Assembly (NCBI GenBank): GCA_964604675.1
Contig: CAZSAT010000190.1
Coordinates: 1-9,935, forward strand
Direction of reading: 5' to 3'
Origin: CAZSAT01 sp964604675
Lineage (GTDB): Bacteria; Myxococcota_A; UBA796; CAJQPC01
Length of the DNA: 9,935 nucleotides
In this document: positions 1 to 6,244 of the stretch, one piece after another
Numbering within the stretch: position 1 is the first letter of the stretch
How the letters are laid out: each line of letters begins with the position of its first letter
Program-made: the position numbers and the translations under genes
The notes under the pieces: generated by a model
What the model was told of the DNA's origin: nothing
What the model saw: the letters and a program-made list of their open reading frames with translations, nothing else
Databases searched by the model: none

Positions 1-2233
1 CGCTCGCGGTGAACTCGTAGAGCGAGTGGTTGAAGCAGCCGGCCGCGCAGCCGTCGCCGTACAGGCCCTCGCGGAACCGCTGCACCTCGGGAGAGCGCCA
101 CAGCTCGCGGAGGGGCGTGTCGAAGACGTTCCCCACCCTGAGGCCGTCGCCGCCCCACACGCAGCAGGGGAGCAGGTCGCCTTCGTAGGTGACGCCGAAC
201 TGGTCGACGAGGCCGAGGCAGCGCACCGCGCCCAGCTCGCCGCGGTGGTAGTCCAGGCCGCGTTCGTAGTAGTGACGGCGCGCGGCGACGTCGGCCTCGC
301 GCTCGGCCACGTAGGCGACCGCCTCCCGGTAGACGGCCAGGTCCTCGGGAGCGGTGAGGTACAGGTCCTCCGCGTCGTTGACCGGCCAGAAGTCGAAGCC
401 CGCGCCGAGCGACCGAGCCAGCTCGTAGACCTGGGTCAGCTCCCGCACGTTGTGCCGCGTGACGGTGAAGTACACCGAGAGGCCGATGCCGCCGCGCTCC
501 CCCAGGCGGCGGAGTCCGCGCTCGGTGCGTGTGAAGCACCCCTGGATCCCCCGCAGCGCCTCGTGGGTGGCCTTCAGACCGTCGATCGAGATGGAGAGGG
601 AGTCGACGCCCGAGGTGGTGAGCTCCTCCCAGCGCTTCTCGATCAGGGTGCCGTTGGTCGTGATGTTCACACCGAGTCCGCGGCGCTTGCCCTCGCGGAC
701 GAGCTCCCAGAGCCGCGGGTGCATGAACGGCTCGCCGCCCGTCACGACCAGGGTCTTCGTACCGATGGCGACCGCCTCGTCCAACAACGCCACCAGGCGG
801 TCCCAGGGCATGTTCTCCGGCCGGTCCCACAGATCGCAGAAGCTGCAGCGCAGGTTGCACCCGCGGTTCACGAGCAGGAGCATGGTCAGGGGCTTGCTCG
901 GCTCCCGCGGCGGCAGGTGGCGCTCGATGCCTCGCCCTTCCACCGCCGGCAGCGCCAGGGCGGTCGCCGGGCGGCCGCCCGCGGCACGCGCGCCGGCGAC
1001 CTCGGCGTTGTAGTCGCTGCCGCGCACGGCCTCGCCCCGGTACAAGGCCAGGTAGCGCTGGGTGACCTGCGTCCAGTCGTACCAGCGCGCGAACGCGCGC
1101 GCTGCGGCCCCCATCGCATCGCGCGCCGCGCGGTCCTCGACCAGGCGCAGCACCTCCGCCGCGAAGGTCTCGGCTGTGTCGGCCACCGCGAGCTCCACGC
1201 CCGGCGTGGTGCGGATGCCCTCCGCGCCCTTGGTCGCCGAGACCGTGGCCTTGCCCGCCGCGAAGTACTCCAACAGCTTCATCCGCGTGCCCCCGCCGGA
1301 GAACACCGGGCACACGCACAGGTCGGCCGCAGCGATGTGACCCGCCAGGTCGACCACCGGCCCCGTGAAGGTGATGGCGGGGTGGCTGTAGTAGGTGGGC
1401 GGGTTCAGCCCGGCGACCAGGATGCGCAGGTCGGGGCGGGACGCCAGCAACCTCGGCAGGAGCTCCTCGGCGAGGAAGCGCACCGCCTGGGTGTTGGGCC
1501 AGTAGTGCAAGGTGCCGTGGAAGAACAACAGCGGCGTGTCGGCGTCGATGCCGTGCGAGAAGCGCACCTCGCGGCCACGGGCGTGCTCGTAGGTCCGGGT
1601 GTCCACGCCGTGGGGGATGACGGTGATGCGCTCCGAGGCGATGCCGGCCTCGACCATGCGCACCCGGTCGTCCTCGCTCACGGCCACGACCTCGTCCACG
1701 CGCTCCAGGGCGAAGAGCTCGCAGGCGCGGATGCGTCGGACCTCGTCGTCGGAGAGGCCGCAGACATCCTGCAGCCGGTCCCACTCCACGTTGTGCTGCA
1801 CGATGCTCGAGCGGCGGTCGAGCAGCCGTCCGGCCAACCAGCACGGCACGCCGTACCCGGGGAACTCGGCCTGGAAGACGTCGATCGCTTCCCGACGCCC
1901 CACCCAGAGCACCCTCGCCCACCACGCGGGATCGAACTGCGGCGTGTAGAGGAAGTGCTCCTCGCTGGGGTAGCCGATGCGCGCGCAGAGGCGCTCGGCG
2001 AGGCGCGCCCCTTGCCGCAGACCGGGCCACTCCTGCGCGGCGCGCACCCGCTGGGAGTAGCGCCGCTCGTCCACCCGACCGTCCACCCACGCCAGGTAGC
2101 GGTCGCGGTCGTCGCTCACCGCGAACACCTTCGCACCCTGGAGCGACAGGTATTCGGCGGTGCGCACGATCTTGACGGCCGCGCCGTGGTTGGCGGGGAG
2201 CAGGTCGCCGCGCGTGACCAGGCAGATGTTCAC
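1..2233 (-). CDS. Glycosyltransferase (GT4-type) fused to radical SAM/SPASM domain, partial
   Basis: Open from a GTG at 2233 to the window edge: 744 codons with no stop, so the C-terminus is missing. An in-frame TAG lies four codons upstream of the GTG, and the second codon begins the expected GT-B opening (NICLVTRG), which fixes the start; the ribosome site is weak. Residues about 1-390 look like a GT-B glycosyltransferase: IPHGVD at 206-211, then SGGGTRMKLLEYFAAGK with E322, the family-4 donor-binding signature. After a linker (about 390-445) comes a radical SAM core: C459-x3-C463-x2-C466 for the 4Fe-4S cluster, GGEP at 499-502, TTNGT around 527 and SISID at 547-551. A SPASM-like tail has C672, C690, C691, C729 and C733, which could hold auxiliary clusters. 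Inferred role: glycosyl transfer coupled to a radical modification of a sugar or peptide, in the cytosol. The substrate is not visible; domains confident, function open. Confidence 0.9.
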   Translation of the reverse strand, partial: MNICLVTRGDLLPANHGAAVKIVRTAEYLSLQGAKVFAVSDDRDRYLAWVDGRVDERRYSQRVRAAQEWPGLRQGARLAERLCARIGYPSEEHFLYTPQFDPAWWARVLWVGRREAIDVFQAEFPGYGVPCWLAGRLLDRRSSIVQHNVEWDRLQDVCGLSDDEVRRIRACELFALERVDEVVAVSEDDRVRMVEAGIASERITVIPHGVDTRTYEHARGREVRFSHGIDADTPLLFFHGTLHYWPNTQAVRFLAEELLPRLLASRPDLRILVAGLNPPTYYSHPAITFTGPVVDLAGHIAAADLCVCPVFSGGGTRMKLLEYFAAGKATVSATKGAEGIRTTPGVELAVADTAETFAAEVLRLVEDRAARDAMGAAARAFARWYDWTQVTQRYLALYRGEAVRGSDYNAEVAGARAAGGRPATALALPAVEGRGIERHLPPREPSKPLTMLLLVNRGCNLRCSFCDLWDRPENMPWDRLVALLDEAVAIGTKTLVVTGGEPFMHPRLWELVREGKRRGLGVNITTNGTLIEKRWEELTTSGVDSLSISIDGLKATHEALRGIQGCFTRTERGLRRLGERGGIGLSVYFTVTRHNVRELTQVYELARSLGAGFDFWPVNDAEDLYLTAPEDLAVYREAVAYVAEREADVAARRHYYERGLDYHRGELGAVRCLGLVDQFGVTYEGDLLPCCVWGGDGLRVGNVFDTPLRELWRSPEVQRFREGLYGDGCAAGCFNHSLYEFTAS

Positions 2234-2382
2234 GCCGTCAGCCTACCGTCCCGCGCGCCCGGTGGCCCGACCGGTCGACCGCTTCCGTGAAGCAGGCTGC
2301 AGCCACCGGACCCCAGAGCACGACCGGGCCCGCGAACGGACCCGGCAGGTGACGACCCCGCGCGCGGCCGACGCCGCCGATG

Positions 2383-2467
2383 GAGGGGCCCCCTTTCAGA
2401 GGGAAAAACGCCCCGCCGAACGCCCGTAGGGCCAGAGAGGCGGGAGCCTCGGGGCCGCGCGTGGAGC
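2383..2467. repeat. 85-bp direct repeat, copy 1 (truncated form)
   Basis: This is identical over 85 bases to 2534-2618, offset by 151 bases. It contains a small stem-loop (GAGGC, GGGA loop, GCCTC), a short GCCC/GGGC hairpin and an A5 run. It carries only one arm of the strong hairpin found at the lipoprotein end of copy 2; after 2467 the sequence diverges and the second arm is absent. That suggests copy 1 is a partial duplicate of a terminator region whose complete form is copy 2. Confidence 0.95.
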
Positions 2468-2518
2468 ACAGTTCGTGCGCTCGTTGCGGTGGGGGTTCAG
2501 CGTGCCCACCGGGCACGC

Positions 2519-2548
2519 GAAAGGGGGCCCACCGAGGGGCCCCCTTTC
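2519..2548. repeat. Inverted repeat, 12-bp perfect arms
   Basis: The arms GAAAGGGGGCCC (2519-2530) and GGGCCCCCTTTC (2537-2548) pair perfectly around a 6-base loop. The right arm overlaps the beginning of repeat copy 2; the left arm lies in the spacer between the copies and has no counterpart beside copy 1. It could be a second transcription stop for the minus-strand lipoprotein gene. No T-tract follows it on either strand, so it is either a GC-type terminator or an mRNA 3'-end stabiliser. Confidence 0.7.
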
Positions 2549-2618
2549 AGAGGGAAAAACGCCCCGCCGAACGCCCGTAGGGCCAGAGAGGCGGGAGCCT
2601 CGGGGCCGCGCGTGGAGC
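2534..2618. repeat. 85-bp direct repeat, copy 2
   Basis: This is identical to 2383-2467 with 66 bases between the copies. It starts in the loop of the inverted repeat at 2519-2548 and ends inside the right arm of the hairpin at 2600-2628, so both repeat boundaries fall within hairpins. That is the pattern expected from slippage or recombination at secondary structure. It is also compatible with a dispersed terminator-associated element. Confidence 0.95.
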
Positions 2619-2628
2619 GCGGCCCCGA
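2600..2628 (-). terminator. Stem-loop just after the acidic lipoprotein stop
   Basis: Arms of 12 bases (2600-2611 and 2617-2628) are perfectly complementary and nearly all G/C, around a 5-base loop. The hairpin begins 3 bases after the TAG of the lipoprotein gene in its direction of transcription. It has no direct U-run; a T5 run follows about 40 bases later, after weaker stem-loops at 2588-2601 and 2573-2583. Position and strength favour a terminator or 3'-end structure, but the missing adjacent U-tract keeps this uncertain. Confidence 0.6.
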
Positions 2629-2631
2629 AGG

Positions 2632-3426
2632 CTAGTTCGCGCCGTAGGCCTGGCCGCCCTGATCGATGCCGTCGTAGGCGCCTTCGTCGGAGTAGCCCAG
2701 CCAGGTGGCCGTGTGCTGCTGCGTGACGGAGGGGCAGGTGGTCTCGACCGTGAGCTCGCACTCCCCGCCATCACACTCCTCGTCGACCGAGTTGTACGCG
2801 GGCACGGTGACCGACTTGCCGCCGGGACCACCGTCCTCTTCCACGTCCAGCCAGGTGCCGAAGGGGACCTGGAAGCCGCAGCTCGGGCAGTCCACGTCGT
2901 CCCACTCGTCGACCTCCTTCCACTCCTCGGAGGAGGAGTAGTCGCTGGACACGGAGCCGCCGGCGATCTTGCCGTCGACGTTCATCACGATGGACTGCGT
3001 GGACGACACGGCCGCCTCGTAGCTGTACTCGTAGTCGGCGCCGTCGAAGGTCTCCTCGTACTTGGAGTCGGTCACGCCCTCCCAGGAGAACTTCCAGCCA
3101 CCGCCGTCCTGCTTCGCGCCCGGGTAGGCGGCGCCGCCGAGGAAGAGCACGCCGCTCTTCTTGTCGGACAGCACGATCTGGCCGACGACGAGCGCATCGC
3201 TCAGGTCCTGCTCGTCGACGTACTCCCAGTCGCTGTCGTCGGTCTCCTCGCGGGCCTCGGCGTCCTCGTGGTTGTGGTCGACGTTCTCGTCGCACTCGGT
3301 GGTCTCGGTGTTCGCGGCGAGCGAGAACAGCCAGATGCCCTCGATCGAGCCACCGAACATGGCGCACCCGGTGGTGTTGGCGGCGAGCAGCGCGCCGGCG
3401 GCGAGCGCAAAGGTCTTCTTCATCAT
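2632..3426 (-). CDS. Acidic lipoprotein of unknown function
   Basis: A 264-residue protein. The start is the first of two tandem ATG codons at 3426, 6 bases after a GGAG ribosome site (3433-3436). The frame extends upstream to 3510, but that part lacks a ribosome site and would precede the signal peptide. Residues 1-20 form a signal peptide (MMKK, then an Ala/Leu-rich core) ending in TTG before Cys21, a slightly atypical lipobox, so the mature protein is probably lipid-anchored. The mature chain is rich in Asp, Glu, Tyr and Ser, with an acidic stretch that includes HNH near residues 45-65. A CPSC pair sits at 180-183, with further cysteines toward the C-terminus (CDGGEC and TTCPS). I recognise no family. 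The acidic and His residues could bind metal and the cysteines could form disulfides, but both are inference. It lies 84 bases downstream of the MYXO-CTERM protein gene on the same strand and is followed by a strong hairpin. Confidence 0.85.
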   Translation of the reverse strand: MMKKTFALAAGALLAANTTGCAMFGGSIEGIWLFSLAANTETTECDENVDHNHEDAEAREETDDSDWEYVDEQDLSDALVVGQIVLSDKKSGVLFLGGAAYPGAKQDGGGWKFSWEGVTDSKYEETFDGADYEYSYEAAVSSTQSIVMNVDGKIAGGSVSSDYSSSEEWKEVDEWDDVDCPSCGFQVPFGTWLDVEEDGGPGGKSVTVPAYNSVDEECDGGECELTVETTCPSVTQQHTATWLGYSDEGAYDGIDQGGQAYGAN

Positions 3427-3462
3427 GGGGGTCTCCAGGTGCGGATTGGGATGTCGGCGCAG

Positions 3463-3525
3463 GCCCGCTGGCGGGCTGCCCCGGCCCAACGGTTTGCAGG
3501 TATCTGACATTCAGACCGGCTTCAA
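3463..3525 (-). promoter_or_regulatory. Possible promoter and leader of the acidic lipoprotein
   Basis: Reading leftward, TTGAAG (3520-3525) lies 17 bases from TACCTG (3497-3502); the -35-like hexamer is fair and the -10-like one poor. Farther down the leader, GCCCGC and GCGGGC (3463-3468 and 3471-3476) form a tight palindrome upstream of the GGAG site. The element overlaps the end of the beta-propeller gene. The lipoprotein could equally be read through from that gene. Confidence 0.25.
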
Positions 3526-4563
3526 CTTTCCGCGACGCATCGTGACGACGCCCACCAACGCCAACAACCAACCCATCAAGCTCGCCCGTCTGGCTCCGGA
3601 GCAAGCGCACCCCGGGTCGGTCGGCTCCTCCGCCAGGTCGCAGTGCACGAGCGGGTCGAGGCCCGCCTCGCCGGAGCTGTCGAAGCTCGCGCAGGCCACG
3701 GCGACCATGGCCGCGGCGCCTTCGCTGACCAGGTACAGGGCGTCGCCCTCCGGGTCCCAGGCGACCGCCTCGCCGTCGGGAGTCGACGGAACCGGGAGCG
3801 AAGCAGGATCCTGATCCAGAGCATCCAGCAGGTCACCACCTTCGGGCACCCCGAGCACGAAGAGGTCCTCGTCGGTGCGCAGCGCCCAGCGCGAGCCCCG
3901 CGGCGAGATGTCGGCCGACGTGAGCTTCAGGTCCTCCGCGTCCCAGCCTGCGAGCGCGAGCGTGGCGACGTGCTCGAGGGTCACGGGATCGCCCTCGGTG
4001 CCGCCGACCGCGGGCGAGGCGGGGAAGACGTACACCTGGCTCGTGGTCTCGCTCTTGGTGAGCACGTAGAGCGCACCGGTGACCGGATCGACGGCGATGG
4101 ACTCCGCGTCGTGGGAGCCGTCGGGGTAGCGGAACCAGAGGCCCTCCGCGGGCGAGGTCTGACCACTCGCCGCACCGTCCACCAGCTCCGGCTCCTCGAC
4201 GCGCCACACCACCCCCGACGAGCGCGTGCGGTCGTTGTCCCCGATGTCACCGACGTAGAGGCACGAGCAGGCCGCGGAGTCCAGGCACGGCCCGAGGGCG
4301 AGATCCTCCCAGTCTTCGTTGGTGGCGCCCAGGAGCGACACCGAGCCCCGATCGCTGCCGTCGAGCCCGAGCGCGTAGACCACGCCGCTCCCGCCGGAGT
4401 CCTCCAGCGCCCAGAGGGTCTCGGGGAAGCGGTGGCTGGCTGCGAGCCCGGAGATCTCGTCGAGGCCCACCCGCTGGACCGATGCGAGCTCGTCCCAGCC
4501 GAGCCAGGAGGAACAGCTCCCGTCGTCGATCGCCCAGGCGAGCGCAGCGAAGTGTACGAGCAC
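3511..4563 (-). CDS. Secreted beta-propeller-like protein with MYXO-CTERM-like tail
   Basis: A 350-residue protein starting at GTG 4563; an in-frame TAG lies farther upstream with no ATG, GTG or TTG between, and the ribosome site is weak. A short hydrophobic N-terminus (about residues 1-11, ending ALAWA) looks like a signal peptide, though it lacks the usual basic start. The body has repeated propeller-like blades: SGLAASHRFPETLWALEDSG near 38-57, DWEDLA at 84-89, YVGDIGDN at 103-110, DAESIAVDP at 152-160, with similar Asp-rich turns at 208-212 and 264-272. The DWEDLA plus GDIGDN pair recurs in uncharacterised secreted proteins. The C-terminus is tripartite: C319 and C321, a hydrophobic span at about 327-341, then RRGK. 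This matches the MYXO-CTERM pattern, which in Myxococcota is thought to direct processing by an intramembrane protease and display at the cell surface. No enzymatic role is visible. It is divergent from the operon starting at 4647. Confidence 0.85.
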   Translation of the reverse strand: MLVHFAALAWAIDDGSCSSWLGWDELASVQRVGLDEISGLAASHRFPETLWALEDSGGSGVVYALGLDGSDRGSVSLLGATNEDWEDLALGPCLDSAACSCLYVGDIGDNDRTRSSGVVWRVEEPELVDGAASGQTSPAEGLWFRYPDGSHDAESIAVDPVTGALYVLTKSETTSQVYVFPASPAVGGTEGDPVTLEHVATLALAGWDAEDLKLTSADISPRGSRWALRTDEDLFVLGVPEGGDLLDALDQDPASLPVPSTPDGEAVAWDPEGDALYLVSEGAAAMVAVACASFDSSGEAGLDPLVHCDLAEEPTDPGCACSGARRASLMGWLLALVGVVTMRRGKLKPV

Positions 4564-4646
4564 CCATCTACGGTATCCCAGGGCGACGGGTGGCCGCCGG
4601 ACCCGAATGTGGCACTATGGTGCCGCCTGCGGCCCACGAGGGATGG
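4564..4646. promoter_or_regulatory. Divergent start region with two adjacent inverted repeats
   Basis: These 83 bases separate the divergent beta-propeller and lamin-tail genes and must hold, or lie close to, promoters for both. GGCAC-TATG-GTGCC (4611-4624) and GCCGC-CT-GCGGC (4622-4633) are perfect inverted repeats that overlap slightly and sit just upstream of the lamin-tail gene's GAGG site. They could be an operator or a leader hairpin. No good -35/-10 pair is visible, which is common in such GC-rich genomes. Confidence 0.35.
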
Positions 4647-5165
4647 ATGACTCTGCTGTTGATGGTCAGCGCCTGCACGGGCTCGGTGCAGGGGTCCGAC
4701 TCCGCCACCGGGTACGACGCCGACCGGCCCGAGCTCGTGATCAACGAGTTCATGGCGGCCAATGCCTCCACCGTGACCGACGAAGCCGGCGCCTTCCCCG
4801 ACTGGCTCGAGATCTACAACGCGGGCGAGTCCGCCGTGGCGCTGGGCCAGGCCTACGTCACCGACGATCTCGATGTGCCCACCAAGGGCCCGCTCGCCGC
4901 CGACCTGAGCATCGAAGCGGGCGGCTACCTGGTGCTCTGGGCCGACGGCGACACGATGGAAGGAGCGCTCCACCTGCCCTTCCAGCTCGCTGCGAGCGGC
5001 GAGGCGCTCGGCCTGTACTGGGAAGAAGAGGGTGGCCTGTTCCCCTTGGACAGCCTCACCTACGGCGAACAGACCGAGGATGTGTCGAGCGCTCGCGTCC
5101 CGGACGCGAGCACGAACTGGACCACGACCTCCGACGCCACACCCGGCGCGTCGAACGGGGGATGA
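4647..5165 (+). CDS. Lamin-tail-domain (LTD) lipoprotein
   Basis: A 172-residue protein. I chose ATG 4647 because GAGG (4638-4641) precedes it by 5 bases; it gives a very short signal segment (MTLLLMVSA) before Cys10, with a good VSAC lipobox. An ATG at 4617 would give a 19-residue leader but has no ribosome site and contains Glu and His. Residues 29-170 show the lamin-tail pattern: LVINEFMAAN at 30-39, DWLEIYNAG at 52-60, a TDD turn at 72-74, AGGYLVLWADGD at 91-102, then PFQLAASGEALGLY and the closing W158 and TPGASN at 165-170. In bacteria this immunoglobulin-like fold occurs in secreted proteins, often attached to CotH kinases or nucleases, and is thought to bind partners rather than catalyse. 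Here it stands alone and probably sits in the outer or inner membrane facing the periplasm. It is the first gene of the operon; its stop overlaps the next start (ATGA). Confidence 0.87.
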   Translation: MTLLLMVSACTGSVQGSDSATGYDADRPELVINEFMAANASTVTDEAGAFPDWLEIYNAGESAVALGQAYVTDDLDVPTKGPLAADLSIEAGGYLVLWADGDTMEGALHLPFQLAASGEALGLYWEEEGGLFPLDSLTYGEQTEDVSSARVPDASTNWTTTSDATPGASNGG

Positions 5166-6244
5166 CGCCCGGCACACGAAGTGGCCCCCGTACCGCGCTC
5201 GGCGTCGCGGCGATCTTCGTGCTGCTCTCGGGTGCTGCGCTGGTGCCCAACTGGGGCACGAGCCGGCAGATGGCTGTCGTGGAGGCCGGGCAGACCTTCC
5301 AGGTCACGAGCGAGGGCAGCGGCTCGTGGGCGGCCACGCTGACCGACGGCCGGCCCGCGCGCGGCGGCACGATCCGAAGCCAGCGCGTGCTCGCGATGGA
5401 TCGCGCCGACCTGGTGGAGCTCACGCTCGCGCCCGGCCTGGCCACCGGCCAGCGCGTGGCAGCAGGTGAGACCCTGGGTCGCCTGCGCGCCCCCCGCGCC
5501 GAGCGGCGGCTGGCGGAAGCCCGCGCCGTGCGCGATGCCCTGCAGGCGCGGAGGGACCTGCTGGCGGCCGGAGCACGCGACGCCGACGTCGCCGTCACGC
5601 AGACCGCGCTGCGGGTAGCCCGCGCCGAACACCAGGCCTGGCAACCCGAGGTCGCGCGCTTGCGCACCCTGGTGGCCAGCGGCGCCGTCAGCCAGGCCGA
5701 GCTGCAGACGGCGGAGCTCCGGAGCGAGGTGCTCGCCGCCCAGGTGGCGCTCGCCTCGGCCGAGGTGGAGGCCGCCCGCAGCCCGGCACGACCCGAAGCG
5801 CTCCACGAGGTCGACGCCGAGATCGACGCGGTGGAGGCCGCGCTCATCGAAGCCGAGGAGCTCGCGGGCGAGCTGCTCACCTCCCCCATCGACGGCGTGT
5901 TGGAGCTGGGCGGAGCGGCCTGGCTCCTCCGCATCTACGACCTCGACACCGTGTACCTCCGCATCCCCGTGCCCGAGCACCACCGCAACCGCCTGCGGCT
6001 GGGGGCGCCGGTCCGCTTCAGCACGCGTTCGGCCGATCGCCAGCTCTTCCTCGGCGAGGTCGTCGATCTCAGCGTGGACGCGGGCTCGCTGCCCACGGGC
6101 ACGCGGGTGTTCTGGGCCTCCGCCGAGATCGACAACGAAGCCATGATGCTTCGATCCGGCATGACCGGTCAGGTGGACATCCAGCTCGACGACGGCAGCG
6201 AAGGCCTGATCGGCGCGCTCTGGCACGACCTCGTGGGGGCCTGA
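5162..6244 (+). CDS. HlyD-type membrane-fusion (periplasmic adaptor) protein
   Basis: A 360-residue protein whose ATG (5162) overlaps the preceding stop by 4 bases, so it is probably translated by coupling; GGGGG lies directly before it. One N-terminal membrane span (about 11-29) anchors it in the inner membrane with the rest periplasmic. Next come a first half-lipoyl motif (GQRVAAG, 96-102), a long Ala/Glu/Arg-rich helical hairpin with coiled-coil character (about 110-238, turn near 171-178), the second half-lipoyl strand (SPIDGVLELG, 241-250), and a beta-barrel region ending with RSGMTGQVDI (331-340), the usual end of the family. Adaptors of this type normally bridge an inner-membrane ABC, MFS or RND pump to an outer-membrane TolC channel. 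No such pump or channel gene is nearby; the only co-encoded membrane protein is the DUF4956 protein. The family is clear, the partner is inferred. Confidence 0.88.
   Translation: MTPGTRSGPRTALGVAAIFVLLSGAALVPNWGTSRQMAVVEAGQTFQVTSEGSGSWAATLTDGRPARGGTIRSQRVLAMDRADLVELTLAPGLATGQRVAAGETLGRLRAPRAERRLAEARAVRDALQARRDLLAAGARDADVAVTQTALRVARAEHQAWQPEVARLRTLVASGAVSQAELQTAELRSEVLAAQVALASAEVEAARSPARPEALHEVDAEIDAVEAALIEAEELAGELLTSPIDGVLELGGAAWLLRIYDLDTVYLRIPVPEHHRNRLRLGAPVRFSTRSADRQLFLGEVVDLSVDAGSLPTGTRVFWASAEIDNEAMMLRSGMTGQVDIQLDDGSEGLIGALWHDLVGA

Larger units (their letters stand above)
2234..2631. other. Non-coding spacer with hairpins and direct repeats
   Basis: This 398-base gap separates two minus-strand genes. 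The part next to the acidic lipoprotein (2519-2631) holds several stem-loops, and two copies of an 85-bp repeat lie within the gap. The part next to the glycosyltransferase start (2234-2382) should contain that gene's promoter, but I see no convincing -35/-10 pair there. Short open frames that cross the gap on both strands consist mostly of the repeat read in different frames; they have no ribosome site or recognisable domain, so I do not call them genes. Confidence 0.7.

Noticed and set aside
26..2290. Very long plus-strand open frame over the glycosyltransferase/radical SAM gene
   Set aside because: It is antisense to a gene with clear domain motifs, its translation is low-complexity Arg/Ala/Val/Gly without any motif, and long shadows are normal at this GC content.
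2380..2580. Small plus-strand open frame spanning both repeat copies
   Set aside because: Nearly all of it is the 85-bp repeat read in frame; repetition explains the similarity of its two ends, and there is no convincing ribosome site.
2234..2631. CRISPR-like array suggested by the identical direct repeats
   Set aside because: There are only two units; 85 bases is too long for a CRISPR repeat, and no cas gene is nearby.
2713..3507. Plus-strand open frame antisense to the acidic lipoprotein
   Set aside because: It has no ribosome site and only a Val/Leu/Gly-rich translation; the minus strand has a signal peptide, lipobox and a GGAG site.
4610..4625. Sigma-54-like element TGGCAC before the lamin-tail gene
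   Set aside because: TGGCAC matches the -24 box, but the GC of the -12 box comes after 9 rather than 10 bases and the TTGC sequence is absent; it would also place the transcript start at about the start codon.
4607..5161. N-terminal extension of the HlyD-type protein through the lamin-tail gene
   Set aside because: The extension is an Arg-rich shadow of the lamin-tail frame; ATG 5162 directly precedes the membrane anchor and overlaps the upstream stop as in the following genes.
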